From positions 1 through 32,745 of the forward strand of contig DVHU01000089.1 in NCBI GenBank assembly GCA_018711815.1: a stretch of DNA of 32,745 bases. Reading direction: 5' to 3'. The notes below the pieces were generated by a model. It was given only the letters and a program-made list of their open reading frames with translations, had not been told where the DNA came from and made no database searches. Below, piece after piece: positions 17,138 through 27,585 of the stretch (position 1 is the stretch's first letter; every line of letters starts with the position of its first letter). The stretch comes from Candidatus Egerieimonas intestinavium. GTDB taxonomy: Bacteria > Bacillota > Clostridia > Lachnospirales > Lachnospiraceae. A program made the position numbers and the translations under genes.

Positions 17138-17185
17138 TTTCCTTTTTCTCCTTTCATCGGGTACGCACTCAGTGTATCGCACGAA

Positions 17186-17235
17186 TGTAAAAAGAAAAAT
17201 CCCGGCTCTGTTAAAACCGGGTTAAGAAATGTAAA
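17186..17235 (-). promoter_or_regulatory. Pho box upstream of pstS
   Basis: On the minus strand, TTTACA (17235-17230), TTAACC (17225-17220) and TTAACA (17214-17209) follow each other at 10-11 nt steps; a fourth TTTACA is at 17191-17186, about two steps on. This fits the TT(A/T/C)ACA direct repeats bound by PhoP in Gram-positive bacteria. A weak -10 (TACACT) lies at 17176-17171. The CCCGG/CCGGG hairpin at 17201-17221 overlaps it. Confidence 0.75.
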
Positions 17236-17271
17236 AAGCTGAGACATTATTGGATGGCGTGCTGCTGTTTT

Positions 17272-17386
17272 CGATATTCTCATATATTTATGCGGTTTGT
17301 GCTCAGCCTGCGCTCACCTGAAGCCTATAGTCTCCAGGCGTGCTCGGCGAATTCGCACAAACCGCATAAATATATAGAAATATTCG
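17272..17386 (+). repeat. Structured dispersed repeat, copy A (52-nt core in palindromic arms)
   Basis: The core, 17303-17354, begins TCAGCCTGCGCTCA and ends TGCTCGGCGAATTC, with an inner imperfect stem CCTGAAG/CTCCAGG. The outer arms (17272-17302 and 17355-17386) pair over about 21 perfect bp (ATTTATGCGGTTTGTGC and its complement), then imperfectly. Copies B (29862-29967) and C (30309-30443) share the core but have unrelated, self-complementary arms. Confidence 0.85.
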
Positions 17387-17436
17387 CTAATAACCACACT
17401 TCCATTCCCTAATGCGTCAGCTTTCTAGGTAAATAA

Positions 17437-17472
17437 GAATCCTGCAAAGCAGGATTCGCCGCCTGCGGCGGG
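17437..17472. repeat. Two-hairpin intergenic repeat, copy 2
   Basis: Same 36-bp motif as at 9952-9987: GAATCCTGC/GCAGGATTC around AAA, then a CCGCC/GGCGG hairpin. It differs only in the loop (AAA for TTT) and one base between the hairpins. It lies between the deacetylase terminator and repeat A. Confidence 0.8.
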
Positions 17473-17523
17473 TCGCGTAAGTAACATTTTCTTCTCCGCC
17501 GCAGTGCGCTCCTACCTGGAGAA

Positions 17524-17563
17524 CAAATAAAACCCGGGTGAGCGAACTGCACGCTCTCCCGGG
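17524..17563 (-). terminator. Rho-independent terminator of the polysaccharide deacetylase gene
   Basis: Minus strand: CCCGGGAGAGCG, 7-nt loop, CGCTCACCCGGG, then TTTTATTTG. Located about 57 nt past the stop codon. Confidence 0.85.
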
Positions 17564-17619
17564 TAATCTTGTCTGTATGGTATAGTTGCGCCTACTCTGG
17601 CGCTTGATTTTTCATCTCT

Positions 17620-19107
17620 TTAGAGATCCGGAACCGTGGTTCTCTTGGAATCCAGCACGCTGTTGGCGTCGAAAAGATCCGAGGTCTTATTGGTGGTTCC
17701 GTGGACGTCGTTCCACAGGCGGTAACCGTCCAAATTCCGGCGGCCCTGGCGGACATAATTGTCCCGAACCTGCACGAAGTACTGGGCGGAATCTACGTTG
17801 CAGAAGTAATTGTAGCCCTTGCTCTTCAGGTACGTGAACTTCTGGTTGTCCGCCGTGTAATCGCCCCCGCTGGTCAGATCCTGGCCGTGGGCGAAGATGA
17901 TAATGTCCGTGCCTCCAATCAGAGGATCCACATACTTCTGGAATCGCTCCGTATCCTTCACCAGTCCCTCGTAGCTCAGATCAGCCACCTTGTGGTGCCC
18001 CCAGGTGTGGCTGGCAAAGCTCCAGCCCTCAGCCTTCAGGACATCTACCACAGCCTTGGCATCCTGGCACTCCTTCTCCCAGTTGAAGTTCGGGTGCTCG
18101 TCCAGCCAATCCTGCTGCTGGCTGTCTCTCACATAGCCCAGAGGTTCTCCATCGTCGTTGGGATCCCCGTAGGTTCCGTCAGTCCGGTATCCCAAAATTC
18201 CATTGTAGCCGGTCAGGGCGATGGTCGGTCTTGCCCCCTTGTAGGCGGCGTCTGGGTGCTCCTCAATAAACTTATCCACCAGAGGAATGCAGTCATAATC
18301 TCCGGTGACCACTGAGCCGTCGTCCTGGATGTACTCGCAGGTGGGTTTTCCGTCCTCACCGATCACTACCCGGCTGGCGATTCCGTGGCCGTCGTAGGTG
18401 TGATAGTAGCAGGTATCGTCCAGAGACATAACGAAGGCCTTCTTCCCCGGGGGAAGCATCACCGGGCTGCTGTTCTCAAAATGAATGGTTCCATCCGCAT
18501 CAGTGGTATAGTTAGCCAGATCCTTCAGGTTGATCAGCACATAACCGTTGTCATACATCTGCTGGGTAATGGCGTTAAACTCATCCACCGTGGTCATCCA
18601 CTGGCAGAAGCCCTCCCAGCCCGGCACAGACTGGTCAAAGGCCTTCTCCGGCTCCACCACCAGAGAGTGGTAGAAGATGTGGGTGACATTTTCAGGCTTC
18701 ACCGCCACACAGCTGTCCTTGGTGCTCTGGTACTCGGCAATCTTAGCCACCACCTGGGAATTCTCCTGATAATCGGGCACTTCCATGAGCTTCTGCATGG
18801 CCCCGTCATAGTCGTACTGCATGGCCAGCAGCTCTGCTTCCTCCATGATAGCCGCGGCATCGCTGCTCACCGGCTTCTCCTGGGCCTCCTTGGTGGGCGT
18901 GGGGGTGGCGCTGGGCTCAATCTCGTCCCCTCCGGTAGTCTGCTCGGGAATCCCCTTGTCCTCGGTGCTGTTCATATTATTGTAAACCAACCACAGTCCA
19001 ACACCCAGAATCACCAGCAGCACCAGCAAAATGACTGTCTTTATAATAATCCTTTTTTTCTTTTTCTTCCGCCGTCTTTCCTTGGAACTCAGCTTCTCGT
19101 TTTTCAC
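17620..19107 (-). CDS. Membrane-anchored polysaccharide deacetylase (NodB family)
   Basis: About 495 residues from the GTG at 19107: AGAGGTGAT is correctly spaced for it, while the in-frame GTG at 19116 overlaps that site. A very basic N-terminus (RRRKKKKKR) leads into one membrane helix (about 22-44), then a Thr/Pro/Glu linker. The catalytic NodB-type domain covers about 215-430: MSLDDTCYY carries the Asp pair, and SFASHTWGHHKV supplies the His-x3-His metal ligands; RPTIALTG and IIIFAHGQDL are later strands. It probably deacetylates peptidoglycan or another surface glycan outside the cell. It has its own promoter and terminator. Confidence 0.92.
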   Translation of the reverse strand: MKNEKLSSKERRRKKKKKRIIIKTVILLVLLVILGVGLWLVYNNMNSTEDKGIPEQTTGGDEIEPSATPTPTKEAQEKPVSSDAAAIMEEAELLAMQYDYDGAMQKLMEVPDYQENSQVVAKIAEYQSTKDSCVAVKPENVTHIFYHSLVVEPEKAFDQSVPGWEGFCQWMTTVDEFNAITQQMYDNGYVLINLKDLANYTTDADGTIHFENSSPVMLPPGKKAFVMSLDDTCYYHTYDGHGIASRVVIGEDGKPTCEYIQDDGSVVTGDYDCIPLVDKFIEEHPDAAYKGARPTIALTGYNGILGYRTDGTYGDPNDDGEPLGYVRDSQQQDWLDEHPNFNWEKECQDAKAVVDVLKAEGWSFASHTWGHHKVADLSYEGLVKDTERFQKYVDPLIGGTDIIIFAHGQDLTSGGDYTADNQKFTYLKSKGYNYFCNVDSAQYFVQVRDNYVRQGRRNLDGYRLWNDVHGTTNKTSDLFDANSVLDSKRTTVPDL

Positions 19108-19216
19108 ACGTATCACCTCTTCCTTTCCTGGCGGGCCGCCTTTTTCGGGCTGCCCTCTGGTATCATATTTCCCCTTTTTCTTAAGTCATAAACTCTTATG
19201 GGTATACCATTTTCTC

Positions 19217-19245
19217 ATTATACCTGATATTGCCAGGAAAGTCGA
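19217..19245 (-). promoter_or_regulatory. Candidate promoter of the deacetylase gene
   Basis: Minus strand: TCGACT (19245-19240), a 17-nt spacer, TATAAT (19222-19217), about 110 nt before the start codon and just downstream of the MITE-like element. Confidence 0.55.
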
Positions 19246-19275
19246 GAGAAATTGTCTTACAAAAACCTGACATTG

Positions 19276-19417
19276 GTGTCAGTTCAGCCTTTCGGCCTCA
19301 CTGTCACAAATGTATGCACACAGACTGCGATTCTCGCAGTCTGGCGCCTGCAGCCCTCAGGATCCCGCTGCAAATGCAGCGGGTCACCTCGCGGGACAGT
19401 GGCAGACTGAACTGGTA
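19276..19417. mobile_element. 142-bp MITE-like palindromic element with 9-bp target duplication
   Basis: Direct repeats CTGACATTG flank it at 19267-19275 and 19418-19426. Just inside are inverted ends with CAGTTCAG (19280-19287) / CTGAACTG (19407-19414) and CACTGTC/GACAGTG (near 19299 and 19395). The interior has two perfect hairpins: CAGACTGCGA/TCGCAGTCTG (19321-19343) and CCCGCTGCA/TGCAGCGGG (19364-19383). It codes for nothing. It covers the last codons of the rRNA methyltransferase gene. Confidence 0.8.
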
Positions 19418-20196
19418 CTGACATTGCGGCGCTGGCGGCCCGCCTCGTACATGAGGATCGCCGCCGCCACCCCGGCGTTCAGGGATTCCAGCTGTCCCTC
19501 CATGGGGATCCGTATCCTGCAGGCTGCCCTGGCGCTGACCTCCGGGGAGAGGCCGTTCCCCTCATTGCCGATGAGAAAGGCGGTGCCCCCCAGGTAGGAC
19601 TCTTGATCGTAAGTGTTCTTTCCCTGCAGGTGGGCCGCATAGGTGCGCACTCCGGCCTGCTCCAAGCGATCCAGCGCCGGGGACAGCTCCTGGCAGACGC
19701 AGAAGGGCACCCGGTAAATAGATCCCATGGTGGAGCGAATAGTCTTAGGATTATAGATGTCCGCACAGCCCCGGCTCATGATGATTCCGTGAACCCCGGC
19801 CCCCTCCGCCGTCCGAAAAATCGTCCCCAGGTTCCCCGGATCCTGAATATCCTCCAGTACCAGCAGAAGCGGCGCTTCCCGCTCCAGCAGGCTATCCAGG
19901 GAGTCTTCCCTCTGGCGCACCAGGCAGAGCACTCCCTGGGGGCTCTGCGTGTCGCTCATCCGGGCAAAAACCTTATCCTCCACCTCTTCCCAGTCCATCC
20001 CCGCCAGTTGCTCCCGGTGCTCCGGAAGCGTCAGATACCCTGAGGAGACGTATACTTTCTCCAGCCGCTCCCGAGGCACCTCCCGAAACATCCTGGGGCC
20101 TTCCACCACAAAGAGGCCCTCCTCCCGGCGCAGCCTGGCCTTCTTCTGCAGCTGCACCACCCGCTTCACCTGGGGATTCGCTATACTTGTTATCAT
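19384..20196 (-). CDS. SpoU/TrmH-family RNA 2'-O-ribose methyltransferase
   Basis: 270 residues. An N-terminal SpoU substrate-binding domain (about 1-85: ANPQVKRVVQLQKKARLRRE, LFVVEGPRMFREV) precedes the knotted SPOUT domain. Motif 1 is DIQDPGNLGTIFRTAEG, motif 2 FLIGNEGNGLS and motif 3 IPMEGQLESLNAGVAAAILMYEA. It probably methylates a guanosine or uridine ribose in rRNA using SAM; the exact site cannot be told. The last residues (STSSVCHCPAR) are encoded by an inserted MITE-like element; without it the protein would end RRNVRFL. GGGAGGAAA supports the ATG. A terminator separates it from pfkA upstream. Confidence 0.93.
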   Translation of the reverse strand: MITSIANPQVKRVVQLQKKARLRREEGLFVVEGPRMFREVPRERLEKVYVSSGYLTLPEHREQLAGMDWEEVEDKVFARMSDTQSPQGVLCLVRQREDSLDSLLEREAPLLLVLEDIQDPGNLGTIFRTAEGAGVHGIIMSRGCADIYNPKTIRSTMGSIYRVPFCVCQELSPALDRLEQAGVRTYAAHLQGKNTYDQESYLGGTAFLIGNEGNGLSPEVSARAACRIRIPMEGQLESLNAGVAAAILMYEAGRQRRNVSTSSVCHCPAR

Positions 20197-20212
20197 GAAA
20201 ATTTCCTCCCAG

Positions 20213-20260
20213 CAAAAAGGAGCTGCTGCAATATGCGAGATATTCGTTAATTGCAGCAGC
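20213..20260 (-). terminator. Rho-independent terminator of pfkA
   Basis: Minus strand: GCTGCTGCAAT, 17-nt loop, ATTGCAGCAGC, then TCCTTTTT. It lies between the pfkA stop and the methyltransferase start. Confidence 0.8.
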
Positions 20261-20270
20261 CCCCTGTTTC

Positions 20271-21263
20271 TTAACGGTCGTAGTTGGCTGACAGAGATCT
20301 GGCCACCTCGTACTGATACGGGGGCAAATCCTTGTTCATGGCCAGCGCCTCGTTAATGTCAAAATCAATATATTCGCCGTTCTTATAGCCCACCACTCTC
20401 TTGGTCTTGCCTGCGGCCAGAAGATCTACGGCGTAGGCGCCCATGATGGAAGCGTATACCCTGTCCTTACAGGTGGGACTTCCGCCCCGCTGCATGTGGC
20501 CCAGGATGGTGGCCCTGGTCTCAATGCCCGTGGCTGCCTCAATTCGCTTGGCCATGCTGGTGGAATGGCCGATGCCCTCGGCGTTAATAATAATGTGATG
20601 CTTCTTGCCTCGCTTCCTGTTCTGGATAATATTGTTGATGATCTTCTGCTCATCGTAATCATATTTCTCCGGAAGCAGGATATCCTCCGCCCCGTTGGCG
20701 ATTCCGCACCAGAGGGCGATATAACCGGCATTTCTTCCCATTACCTCGATAATACTGCAGCGCTCATGGGAGGTGGAGGTGTCCCGCACCTTGTCGATGG
20801 CCTCCATGGCCGTATTTACAGCCGTGTCAAAACCGATGGTATACTCCGTGCAGGCAATATCCAGGTCAATGGTTCCCGGAACGCCCACCGTATTGATCCC
20901 CAGGTTCGCCAGCTTCTGGGCTCCCGCAAAGGAACCGTCTCCGCCGATGACCACCAGACCGTCAATGCCGTGCTTCCGGCAGACCTCCGCGGCCCTCTCC
21001 TGGCCCTCGGGGGTTCTCATCTCCGCGCATCTGGCCGTATACAGAATCGTACCGCCCCTGGCAATGGTATCCGACACATCCCGCGCCGTCATATCGATAA
21101 TCTCTTCGTTCATCAATCCGTCATAGCCCTTGCGGATTCCTTTCACCTTCATCCCCAGAGCCAGCCCCCGGCGCACCACAGCCCGGATTGCCGCGTTCAT
21201 TCCCGGCGAATCCCCGCCGCTGGTCAACACACCGATTGTCTGTATCTTTTTCTCTGCAGCCAT
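20271..21263 (-). CDS. pfkA: ATP-dependent 6-phosphofructokinase
   Basis: 330 residues. Phosphorylates fructose-6-phosphate in glycolysis. Seen: LTSGGDSPGMNAAIRA (residues 14-29), the ATP-type loop VIGGDGSFAGAQKL (GGDGS rather than the GGDDT of PPi enzymes), then VPGTIDLDIACTEYTIGFDTA, and MGRNAGYIALW further on. The catalytic segment is TIDLD (131-135): the two Asp residues are present, but Leu134 replaces the Asn of the usual TIDND. GGAGGAAAG precedes the ATG. It follows dnaE by 57 nt and ends at a clear terminator. Confidence 0.95.
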   Translation of the reverse strand: MAAEKKIQTIGVLTSGGDSPGMNAAIRAVVRRGLALGMKVKGIRKGYDGLMNEEIIDMTARDVSDTIARGGTILYTARCAEMRTPEGQERAAEVCRKHGIDGLVVIGGDGSFAGAQKLANLGINTVGVPGTIDLDIACTEYTIGFDTAVNTAMEAIDKVRDTSTSHERCSIIEVMGRNAGYIALWCGIANGAEDILLPEKYDYDEQKIINNIIQNRKRGKKHHIIINAEGIGHSTSMAKRIEAATGIETRATILGHMQRGGSPTCKDRVYASIMGAYAVDLLAAGKTKRVVGYKNGEYIDFDINEALAMNKDLPPYQYEVARSLSANYDR

Positions 21264-21320
21264 ATGCTTTCCTCCATATTTCAGCCTGTTTCTTGGAGCT
21301 CTGCGTCCATTTTATAGCAT

Positions 21321-24812
<3,492 letters not shown>

Positions 24813-24818
24813 CCTCTG

Positions 24819-25412
24819 TCACTCCTCAGGTAGCTTTCTCACCAGCACATTGAGCCAGATCCTGTCATCCCGTCCGCTGCGCACGTCGGAGGTTCTCCAG
24901 ATATCAATAACCTTGTATCCGCCCACCTCATCCAGCAGCTCCCTCAGCTCCTGTCTGGTATAATCACAGAAATATCTGCCGTTGTATGTTCCCCGACGAT
25001 CCCCCTGGTGTACAGAGAAATAAAGGACACCGTCGTCTTTCAGCGCCTGCCGGAGTTTCACCAGCGTCCCCTTCATCTCCTGGGGCGTCAGGTGTACCAG
25101 CGACGCGCAGGCCCATATCCCGTCAAAAACCTGGTCGAAATCCATCTCATCATAAGTCATGCACAGCACCGGCTTGTCTATATAAATCTCCGCCAGCTTG
25201 CACATTTCCTCAGAACCATCCAGAGCCGTCACCAGGCAGCCCTGCTCCTCCAGCGTCAGAGAATCCCGGCCGGAACCGCAGCCCAGGTCCAGGACCTCAG
25301 CGTTCTCCGGCAGCTCCTCCAAAAAAGGCTGCATGATCTCACTCATATCCAAATCAATAGTGCTCTCGTAGTAGGGAACCGCATATCGGTTATAATAGTC
25401 TATGGAATCCAA
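24819..25412 (-). CDS. Class I SAM-dependent methyltransferase
   Basis: 197 residues with a Rossmann fold. SAM-binding motif I is VLDLGCGSGRDSLTLEEQG (about 40-58), and the acidic residue ending the second strand is in VTALDGSEEM. Further conserved pieces are FDGIWACASLVHLTPQEM and LYFSVHQGDRRGTYNGRYFCDYT. Substrate unknown; the sequence resembles the small-molecule or tellurite-resistance-type methyltransferases. The start is a TTG at 25412 with AAGGAGGAG about 9 nt upstream. It lies 6 nt upstream of dnaE, which it probably shares a transcript with. Confidence 0.88.
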   Translation of the reverse strand: MDSIDYYNRYAVPYYESTIDLDMSEIMQPFLEELPENAEVLDLGCGSGRDSLTLEEQGCLVTALDGSEEMCKLAEIYIDKPVLCMTYDEMDFDQVFDGIWACASLVHLTPQEMKGTLVKLRQALKDDGVLYFSVHQGDRRGTYNGRYFCDYTRQELRELLDEVGGYKVIDIWRTSDVRSGRDDRIWLNVLVRKLPEE

Positions 25413-25439
25413 AACCAGATTCTCCTCCTTAATTTAATT

Positions 25440-25512
25440 AATCCATGCCAGAACCACGAAAATTTGTGATTCTGGCATGGATTATTATATCATACCTTCC
25501 CTCATTTGTGTA
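25440..25512 (-). promoter_or_regulatory. Promoter with long palindrome upstream of the methyltransferase-dnaE unit
   Basis: Minus strand: TACACA (25512-25507), a 17-nt spacer, TATAAT (25489-25484) with a TG two bases before it (extended -10). Directly adjoining is an 18-bp inverted repeat with one mismatch: AATCCATGCCAGAA (25440-25453) pairs with TTCTGGCATGGATT (25470-25483). The palindrome would overlap the start site of transcription. It could also end transcription from the upstream cvfB-like gene. Confidence 0.6.
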
Positions 25513-25515
25513 TGA

Positions 25516-26352
25516 TTATTTTTTAAATATTCTCCGGTCCCGGATTTCCACCTGGCCCTCCTTCATCAGGCGCCCCACCGCCCGCTTGAAGGCGGCCTTG
25601 GACAGGCCAAATTCCCGCTGAATCACCTCCGGGGACACCCGGTCGTCAAAGGGCAGAACCCCGGCAAATTCATCAATAACTTTAAGCACCAGCTGGGCGT
25701 CTTCGTCCATCTGCAGATAGGCCTTCTTTCGGGCGGCCAGATCCAGCTTTCCGTCCTCCTTCACCCCGGTGACCCGCAGAGTCAGGCGGGCTCCCACATG
25801 ATACTCTCCCTGGGCCTCCTTCCGGGGAATGAGACCGGAATACTGATCGTCCACCGCCACGAACACTCCGAAGCGGTCGCTGATCTCGTAAATTCTTCCC
25901 TCCACCGTGTCCCCCGGCCGGTAGGGAGACTGAGTTTTCAGGTAGTGGTACAGCTTCATGGTGGCGCAGAGGCGGCCGCTCTTATCCACGTACAGAGCCG
26001 CCAAAATTTCCTCGCCGGGGTGCAGCTTTTTGGTCTGCTCCCGGAAGGGCAGCAGCAGGTCCTTCTCCAGGCCCCAATCCAGAAACGCCCCGATGCGGCC
26101 CACTTCCTTCACCTTCAGCAGGGCCACCTGTCCCACCTGCAGGGCCGGAGACGCTGTGGTGGCGATCAGCCTGTCCTGGGAATCCCGGTAGAGGAATACC
26201 TCCAGGACGTCCCCCTGTTTCGCTCCCGCAGGCACCTGCCTGGCAGGCAGCAGCACCTGCTCCTCCTTTTCGGCCTCCGGGGACTGGCCCAGGTAAACGC
26301 CGAACTCTACTTCCTTTACAATCACTAAGGTCTGTCTCTTTCCTAACTCCAT
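25516..26352 (-). CDS. cvfB: CvfB-like S1 RNA-binding protein
   Basis: 278 residues. Three S1-like domains: about 1-60 (LVIVKEVEFGVYLGQ), about 70-135 (VGQVALLKVKEVGRIGAFLDWGLEKDLLLPF, seen in parts), and about 145-210 (GDTVEGRIYEISDRFGVFVAVDDQYSGLIP). A C-terminal winged helix follows (about 220-278: GVLPFDDRVSPEVIQREFGLSKAAFKRAVGRL). This order matches CvfB/YitL, a family of RNA-binding regulators linked to virulence in staphylococci; the role here is not shown. GGAGAG precedes the ATG. It follows the thioesterase by 15 nt. Confidence 0.9.
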   Translation of the reverse strand: MELGKRQTLVIVKEVEFGVYLGQSPEAEKEEQVLLPARQVPAGAKQGDVLEVFLYRDSQDRLIATTASPALQVGQVALLKVKEVGRIGAFLDWGLEKDLLLPFREQTKKLHPGEEILAALYVDKSGRLCATMKLYHYLKTQSPYRPGDTVEGRIYEISDRFGVFVAVDDQYSGLIPRKEAQGEYHVGARLTLRVTGVKEDGKLDLAARKKAYLQMDEDAQLVLKVIDEFAGVLPFDDRVSPEVIQREFGLSKAAFKRAVGRLMKEGQVEIRDRRIFKK

Positions 26353-26367
26353 TTTTCTCTCCTTGCG

Positions 26368-27072
26368 TCAGCTGAACTCCGCGATGCAGTAGGGCTTTCC
26401 TTCCTGATCTGAGAGGGTGATCACCCATCTCCCCTCCTGCTCATAGACCGCCGGGCAGATCACGTCCCCCAGCCGGGCCTGGCTCTTGTACTCCGCCCGC
26501 ATCTGCTTAATATAGAAGTTTTCCGGCAGATATTCTCCGGCCATGCGGATGTACTGCCCGTTGTTTACATGGTGATTGGTATCCAAGTGATGCTTTTTCA
26601 CCTCAAAGCTCTCCATGCTCCTGCCCTCCGCCGGAACCGCGATCTTCCGGGGAGCGTAGTCCATGTCCATCTTGGGCTCTAACACGTAGGCGGCGGCCTC
26701 CTCTTGGTCTACCCGCACCGGCTTTCCGGTGTCCCGATCCGCGTAGACCCACAGGGAGTTGGCCCAGGCCAGTTTCTCCCCCTCGCTGCTTAGCAGGGCA
26801 AAATTTCGCGAGCCGTAAAATCCTTTGAACTCATAGGGCCAGGTCTGAATCCGAAGCTCCTCGCCCATCTCGGGGTATCTTCCCACACAAATCTGCCAGC
26901 TGGAGAGCATCCATATGCGGCGCTTCTCCTCCAGGCGCTCCATTCCCAGGCCCACAACCTCCGAGTGGAAAGTGGTGCAGTCCTGAAAATAATTCAGGAT
27001 GCTATCCAGGGTCAGGCGCCTGTCCTCCCCGATCTCACTGTACCGCACCCGGCTTTGAAATTCATAAATCAT
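26368..27072 (-). CDS. Acyl-ACP thioesterase (FatA/FatB type)
   Basis: 234 residues with the double hotdog fold. The first hotdog (about 1-125) begins FQSRVRYSEIGEDRRLTLDSILNYFQD and includes WMLSSWQICVGRYPEMGE. The second (about 135-234) has the catalytic segment HHLDTNHHVNNGQYIRMA, matching the D.N.HVNN motif of acyl-ACP thioesterases. It releases free fatty acids from acyl carrier protein in the cytoplasm. GGAGGTG precedes the ATG by about 6 nt. It heads a two-gene unit with the cvfB-like gene. Confidence 0.93.
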   Translation of the reverse strand: MIYEFQSRVRYSEIGEDRRLTLDSILNYFQDCTTFHSEVVGLGMERLEEKRRIWMLSSWQICVGRYPEMGEELRIQTWPYEFKGFYGSRNFALLSSEGEKLAWANSLWVYADRDTGKPVRVDQEEAAAYVLEPKMDMDYAPRKIAVPAEGRSMESFEVKKHHLDTNHHVNNGQYIRMAGEYLPENFYIKQMRAEYKSQARLGDVICPAVYEQEGRWVITLSDQEGKPYCIAEFS

Positions 27073-27105
27073 CGTACACCTCCGGAAATCTCTTCGTAAT
27101 TAGAA

Positions 27106-27163
27106 CAAAAGTGTGCTTCGCACACCCTCGCGATTCCATTTTCTTTCAAGAAGCACACTTTTG
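27106..27163. repeat. Inverted repeat upstream of the thioesterase gene
   Basis: CAAAAGTGTGCTT (27106-27118) pairs perfectly with AAGCACACTTTTG (27151-27163). Inside the left part GTGTGCTTCGCACAC is itself a hairpin, so two alternative folds are possible. Between 27179 and 27232 there are smaller palindromes (GTCAGC/GCTGAC; GCGCGAAGCGC). Confidence 0.65.
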
Positions 27164-27234
27164 CCGCGCCGAGCGTGGTCAGCTTTAGCTGACATCTGCC
27201 TTTCACGCGAGTGCGCATCGCCGCGCGAAGCGCT

Positions 27235-27276
27235 TTTTGTGATATAGGAAAGTGGGAACTTTCCTATATCACAAAA
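27235..27276. repeat. Perfect 19-bp hairpin next to the tRNA terminator
   Basis: TTTTGTGATATAGGAAAGT (27235-27253), loop GGGA, and its exact complement (27258-27276). It directly abuts the tRNA-Gln terminator. No coding explanation. Confidence 0.75.
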
Positions 27277-27302
27277 GAGTCTCAGGTAATCACCTGAGAC
27301 TC
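27272..27302 (-). terminator. Rho-independent terminator of tRNA-Gln
   Basis: Minus strand: GAGTCTCAGGT, GATT loop, ACCTGAGACTC, then TTTTG. Begins 8 nt past the tRNA 3' end. Confidence 0.85.
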
Positions 27303-27309
27303 TTAGCAG

Positions 27310-27381
27310 CTGGGCTAGAAGGATTCGAACCTTCACATGACGGAGTCAGAGTCCGTTGCCTTACCGTTTGGCGATAGCCCA
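27310..27381 (-). tRNA. tRNA-Gln (anticodon CUG)
   Basis: 72 nt with acceptor arms TGGGCTA/TAGCCCA and discriminator G. The D-arm GCCAAACGGTAAGGC lacks extra length, the anticodon stem ACGGA/TCCGT encloses CTCTGAC (anticodon CTG), and the T-arm has GGTTCGAATCC. The sequence closely follows the common bacterial tRNA-Gln apart from C instead of T at the wobble base. CCA is not encoded. This is the isoacceptor for CAG codons, consistent with a GC-rich genome. Confidence 0.95.
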
Positions 27382-27400
27382 TCGTTTCGCGACAAAATGT

Positions 27401-27429
27401 ATTATACGGGATATAGGGAAAAAATGCAA
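27401..27429 (-). promoter_or_regulatory. Promoter of tRNA-Gln
   Basis: Minus strand: TTGCAT (27429-27424), a 17-nt spacer, TATAAT (27406-27401), about 20 nt before the tRNA. Confidence 0.65.
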
Positions 27430-27557
27430 GTACTTTTTTTATATTTTCTAATATTTTTTCTCAAGAGGCAGTAGCGCCGGTGTATCCCCGCCCCAGCCCC
27501 GAATTTTTCCCCGGATTTTTTCTCCTCCATCCGCCCCATCTTATCCCCACAAAACGT

Positions 27558-27585
27558 TTTACAATGCGGGTTTTTGTGGTATAAT
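27558..27585 (+). promoter_or_regulatory. Promoter of pncB
   Basis: TTTACA (27558-27563), a 16-nt spacer, TATAAT (27580-27585), with a TGG before the -10 (extended -10). The -10 is fused to the first copy of a palindromic repeat. Confidence 0.7.

Noticed and set aside
17201-17221. CCCGG/CCGGG hairpin as a terminator or riboswitch-like attenuator of pstS
   Set aside because: The stem is only 5 bp and the sequence is better explained as part of the Pho box; kept only as a note.
27100-27336. 78-codon minus-strand ORF
   Set aside because: It overlaps the tRNA-Gln gene and its terminator and is made of hairpin sequence.
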